From: CAYXRK01 sp964467615
GTDB taxonomy: Bacteria > Hydrogenedentota > Hydrogenedentia > Hydrogenedentales > GCA-2746185
Length of the DNA: 7,566 nucleotides
Direction: 5' to 3'
Assembly: GCA_964467615.1 (NCBI GenBank)
Contig: CAYXRK010000213.1
Coordinates: 1-7,566 of the forward strand
Position 1 is the stretch's first letter. The number at the start of each line of letters is the position of its first letter. A program made the position numbers and the translations under genes. Below, in pieces: positions 5,425-7,566 of the stretch. The notes under the pieces were generated by a model. That model had not been told where the DNA came from, searched no databases, and saw nothing but the letters and a program-made list of their open reading frames with translations.

Positions 5425-7311
5425 TTACTTCAAAACCTCGGCATTCGCATCGTATAAGCGCTTGTATTCCGCCACCCGCGCATCTGCCACCGTGTAATCG
5501 CCTGCAACACTGGCCGCATACGCGTCGTCCATCAGCTTGGCCATTTGTTCGAGCACGGGCAGGTGCGCCGTGTCTTGAACGTCCCACTTGTGAGCCCGAA
5601 TCTCAGCCGCGACGGTCTGGAACAACGTGCTCACGATTTCAGGCTCATTCATTCGCTTTGAATAATCGTACGCCGACAAAAAGAACCTGAACTCTTCCAG
5701 TTCCGCCTCGAGCGTGTGCATGGTGTCTTCGTAGGCCTCTTCGCCCTCCCCCACGGTTTCGAGGTAGGCAGTCAGGTCACCGCGATCTTGTTCGGTGAAG
5801 CCGAGCGTATACTTATCGTCGAACCAATCGACAACGCTGGCCAACGTGGGAAGGCTGCCGTCGTGGAAGTAGGGCTGCGTCGTGAGCGAACTGAGCAACG
5901 TCGGCGTGTCCATGGCCCCGTCGCGCGCGAAGGGGCTGCTGTCCTCCACGGACCCGATGTCGTGGTGCCGGTTGTCGAGGAAATGGTTCGAGGGAACGTG
6001 ACACGTCGCGCAGCTCATGTTGTTCATCGAAGCGAACGGCGTCGTGAAGAGCTTCTCGCCGCGGCGCGCTTCATCCGTCGCCTTTTCGTTCAGCGATCCG
6101 TTGGGATTCAGATACGGATTGGGCAGGAAATCAAACTCATTCATGTACGCAATGAGGCCGTCGAGCAGGGCGGGGGAAGGTTCCTTCCCGTTGAATTCGT
6201 TCACGATGACGTTTCGGACGAATTCGCGGAGCGAGGCGAAACGGCCATTGCGTCCATAGGGCGCCGTGAAACGGATGCCGCGCATGTCCGGAATGTCCAC
6301 CGGATCGAAATGGCCGTTGTTCGCGTGGGGCGCAAAGAAACCATTGCTCACGTCCATGCCGCCGGCATGCGAGGACAAGCCTGGCACGAAAAACTTGGGG
6401 TTCGTGATGCTCTTGTTGTGGCACGTGTTGCAGCTTATCTGAAGCGTCCGCGCCGGCTCGCCGAAGATGAAGGGACTATCGAACGCCATATCTCCCAGCG
6501 CGATGAGGCTTGTCTCGCTCTCGTCCACGCCCCGAACCACCAAGTTGAGCACCTGGCGCGGTCGAGGCAGTTGTTTGTTCGTCTCCGATCCCGGCGGAAG
6601 TTTGGCAGGAACCACTGCGGACGAATCAAACGTCGGACTCTTGGCAGGAACAGCAACCAGTCGGCCCTCGGAAGGCGCCGCGAAATCGTCGCCGAAATTC
6701 TCCGTCATGTAACGAATGATCACCGCTGTCTCCGAGCCAAACGTTTCGATATCGGCGGGCACGGCACCGACACCGGCGACGCCAGGGTTCCCGAGGGCGC
6801 TCGCGGCGGCCAGCCAGGCGCGTCCTAAGACAAGATATCCCTGCGGGTCAGAGGTCTTGACCTCGTACTCGAAGGCCGCTGAAATCTGCCGCGCTGCGTC
6901 GAACGCGGCCAACGCAAAATCGTAGTCGTTCAAATGTTCCGTAGCCAAGGAGAGATGCACACCGATCGCCGTCGCGACGGTGGCGGTCGAAAGTTCAAAC
7001 ACCTCCCGCGCCGCCGCTTTGCGCGCTGCGGACGTCAGCGAGCCGTTCGATGATTCCTCCCGTACTGCTGCGAGTATGCCGTCAATCTGTGCGCCGTACG
7101 CCTCGGCATCCGGCGCGGCGGCCTTCGCCAATTCCGCGCGGACCTTTGCCGCGTCGGACGCGACCAAGTCCCACGGGACCGGATTTAGATTGACCGCGAA
7201 TACCATGCGCCGGTAGGCCTCGGCCATCGGATGGAACTCTTCCGGTGGAACGATATGGGCTTGACACACAAGTGGCAAAGCGAAGACCACGCCGACGAGT
7301 ATCGATTTCAT
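5425..7311 (-). CDS. Secreted di-haem cytochrome c peroxidase/MauG-family protein with long N- and C-terminal helical extensions
   Basis: This 628-residue protein is predicted to be periplasmic. It starts with a short signal peptide (MKSILVGVVFALPLVCQA), probably cut after residue 18. Two haem c sites are present, CNTCH (294-298) and CATCH (434-438), 140 residues apart as in bacterial di-haem peroxidases. Each haem domain carries the same downstream motif: TAPYGRNGRFASL (349-361) and TQPYFHDGSLPTL (478-490). M343 and M467 are candidate distal ligands, unproven. Family members reduce hydrogen peroxide or oxidise a partner protein. The usual length is about 330-350 residues. Here about 270 mostly helical, haem-free residues precede the first haem and about 100 helical residues follow the catalytic core (530-628), and I do not recognise either. 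The ATG at 7311 was chosen because GGAGGA lies 8 bases upstream; an ATG six codons earlier is upstream of that site. It is the first gene of the phnDCE operon, 51 bases before phnD. Confidence 0.88.
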   Translation of the reverse strand: MKSILVGVVFALPLVCQAHIVPPEEFHPMAEAYRRMVFAVNLNPVPWDLVASDAAKVRAELAKAAAPDAEAYGAQIDGILAAVREESSNGSLTSAARKAAAREVFELSTATVATAIGVHLSLATEHLNDYDFALAAFDAARQISAAFEYEVKTSDPQGYLVLGRAWLAAASALGNPGVAGVGAVPADIETFGSETAVIIRYMTENFGDDFAAPSEGRLVAVPAKSPTFDSSAVVPAKLPPGSETNKQLPRPRQVLNLVVRGVDESETSLIALGDMAFDSPFIFGEPARTLQISCNTCHNKSITNPKFFVPGLSSHAGGMDVSNGFFAPHANNGHFDPVDIPDMRGIRFTAPYGRNGRFASLREFVRNVIVNEFNGKEPSPALLDGLIAYMNEFDFLPNPYLNPNGSLNEKATDEARRGEKLFTTPFASMNNMSCATCHVPSNHFLDNRHHDIGSVEDSSPFARDGAMDTPTLLSSLTTQPYFHDGSLPTLASVVDWFDDKYTLGFTEQDRGDLTAYLETVGEGEEAYEDTMHTLEAELEEFRFFLSAYDYSKRMNEPEIVSTLFQTVAAEIRAHKWDVQDTAHLPVLEQMAKLMDDAYAASVAGDYTVADARVAEYKRLYDANAEVLK

Positions 7312-7319
7312 GGAACCAT

Positions 7320-7325
7320 TCCTCC
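7320..7325 (-). promoter_or_regulatory. Ribosome-binding site of the di-haem peroxidase gene
   Basis: GGAGGA on the minus strand ends 8 bases before the ATG at 7311. It decides the start in favour of 7311 and against the in-frame ATG at 7329, which lies upstream of this site and would lengthen the signal peptide by MRRNGS. Confidence 0.85.
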
Positions 7326-7363
7326 GCATGCAGGCAGCTAGGTGTTCAATTTAGAGCGTGCAG

Positions 7364-7383
7364 TAATCGAGAAACCGCGATTA
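7364..7383 (-). other. Small hairpin in the peroxidase operon leader
   Basis: TAATCG and CGATTA form a 6-bp stem around an 8-base loop, about midway between the predicted transcription start and the start codon. The stem is AU-rich and short and has no following T-run, so it is at most a weak leader structure and not a convincing riboswitch or attenuator. Confidence 0.25.
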
Positions 7384-7399
7384 AAACAACACAATCAAA

Positions 7400-7416
7400 T
7401 TAACGTCTGTTAACAG
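7400..7416. promoter_or_regulatory. Palindromic operator candidate at the transcription start of the peroxidase-phnDCE operon
   Basis: CTGTTAACAG (7407-7416) is a perfect 10-bp palindrome that overlaps the last bases of the -10 box and the predicted start site. An overlapping second dyad, TTAAC-4 bases-GTTAA (7400-7413), shares its right half. The position is typical for a repressor that blocks RNA polymerase. No regulator gene is in the window, so the binding protein is unknown. Confidence 0.45.
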
Positions 7417-7443
7417 TATAAGGCAGTCTTACGAATTTGTCAA
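7415..7443 (-). promoter_or_regulatory. Near-consensus sigma-70-type promoter for the peroxidase-phnDCE operon
   Basis: Read on the minus strand, a perfect -35 box TTGACA (7438-7443) is followed by a 17-base spacer and a -10 box TATACT (7415-7420). Transcription should begin near 7408, giving a leader of about 97 bases before the peroxidase start codon. The box quality and exact 17-base spacing in an AT-rich patch of a GC-rich window make this a strong call. A strong core promoter of this kind usually needs a repressor if the genes are not constitutive. Confidence 0.88.
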
Positions 7444-7566
7444 GCGATTAAATTCTGGCATTCTCCAGGCTTCGCTGCGCAGAATCAGTTCCACGGCGCC
7501 GAACCGATCACTCGACCTAGGAGTCTGACTCCGAATTGGTTTTCTTTCCGTTGATGTCAGGTGTAT
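7444..7566. other. Upstream flank with a possible 3' end of another leftward gene
   Basis: No complete gene is visible. On the minus strand one frame enters from the window edge and ends at a TAG at 7517-7519, reading TPDINGKKTNSESDS. Such a polar lysine/serine tail is plausible for a protein C-terminus, but 15 residues cannot prove it. Just beyond the stop, GGAGTC and GACTCC flank a single base (7520-7532), a dyad that could fold as a 5-bp hairpin. Another minus-strand frame stays open to about 7432 but shows poor codon bias. The rest up to the promoter is unremarkable. Confidence 0.25.

Noticed and set aside
5716..6828. Plus-strand 370-codon open frame opposite the di-haem peroxidase
   Set aside because: It covers both CXXCH sites on the other strand and its product is arginine/valine/histidine-rich without domains.
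6930..6975. Imelysin GxHxxE motif in the peroxidase N-terminal domain
   Set aside because: The stretch reads GVHLSLATE, so the glutamate is at the wrong distance. The resemblance is too loose to name a domain.

Overview
This is a GC-rich window in which every supported gene is on the minus strand, so transcription runs from right to left. The genes suggest a Gram-negative-type bacterium that respires oxygen or other acceptors: one product is a secreted di-haem c-type cytochrome, and another is a soluble periplasmic binding protein with a cleavable signal peptide and no lipobox. The phylum cannot be fixed from the sequence. The adenylosuccinate synthetase belongs to the divergent GANWGDEGKGK sequence type rather than the common GxQWGDEGKGK type. 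The strong -35/-10 promoters fit an ordinary housekeeping sigma factor.

Layout in the direction of transcription. Positions 7566-7444 are upstream DNA, possibly holding the last codons of another leftward gene. A near-consensus promoter (7415-7443) with a 10-bp palindrome at its start site drives a tight four-gene set. First comes a 628-residue di-haem cytochrome c peroxidase-like protein with large helical extensions at both ends (5425-7311). Then come a PhnD-type periplasmic binding protein (4495-5373), a PhnC-type ATPase (3669-4511) and a PhnE-type permease (2921-3700). The last two junctions are overlapping reading frames. A second promoter (2837-2865) and a GC-rich leader then serve purA (1466-2743, GTG start). 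The purA-to-next-gene gap holds an inverted pair of REP-like palindromes. The last gene is an ACAD10/11-like small-molecule kinase (279-1265). Positions 1-278 hold no convincing gene. They contain a 67-bp element that folds on paper as a three-armed cloverleaf, and an AT-rich patch with operator-like dyads.

How the genes work together. PhnD, PhnC and PhnE form a complete ABC importer of the phosphonate/phosphite family, but no C-P lyase, phosphonatase or phosphite dehydrogenase gene is present. The partner instead is a secreted di-haem peroxidase-like protein transcribed first in the same operon. The binding protein also lacks two side chains that contact phosphonate in E. coli PhnD, as judged by a by-eye alignment from memory. 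The most interesting reading is therefore a redox-linked uptake system for an unidentified ligand (phosphonate, phosphite, another oxyanion or a metal complex). This is inference. purA (purine synthesis) and the kinase appear to be separate housekeeping or accessory genes that merely lie downstream.
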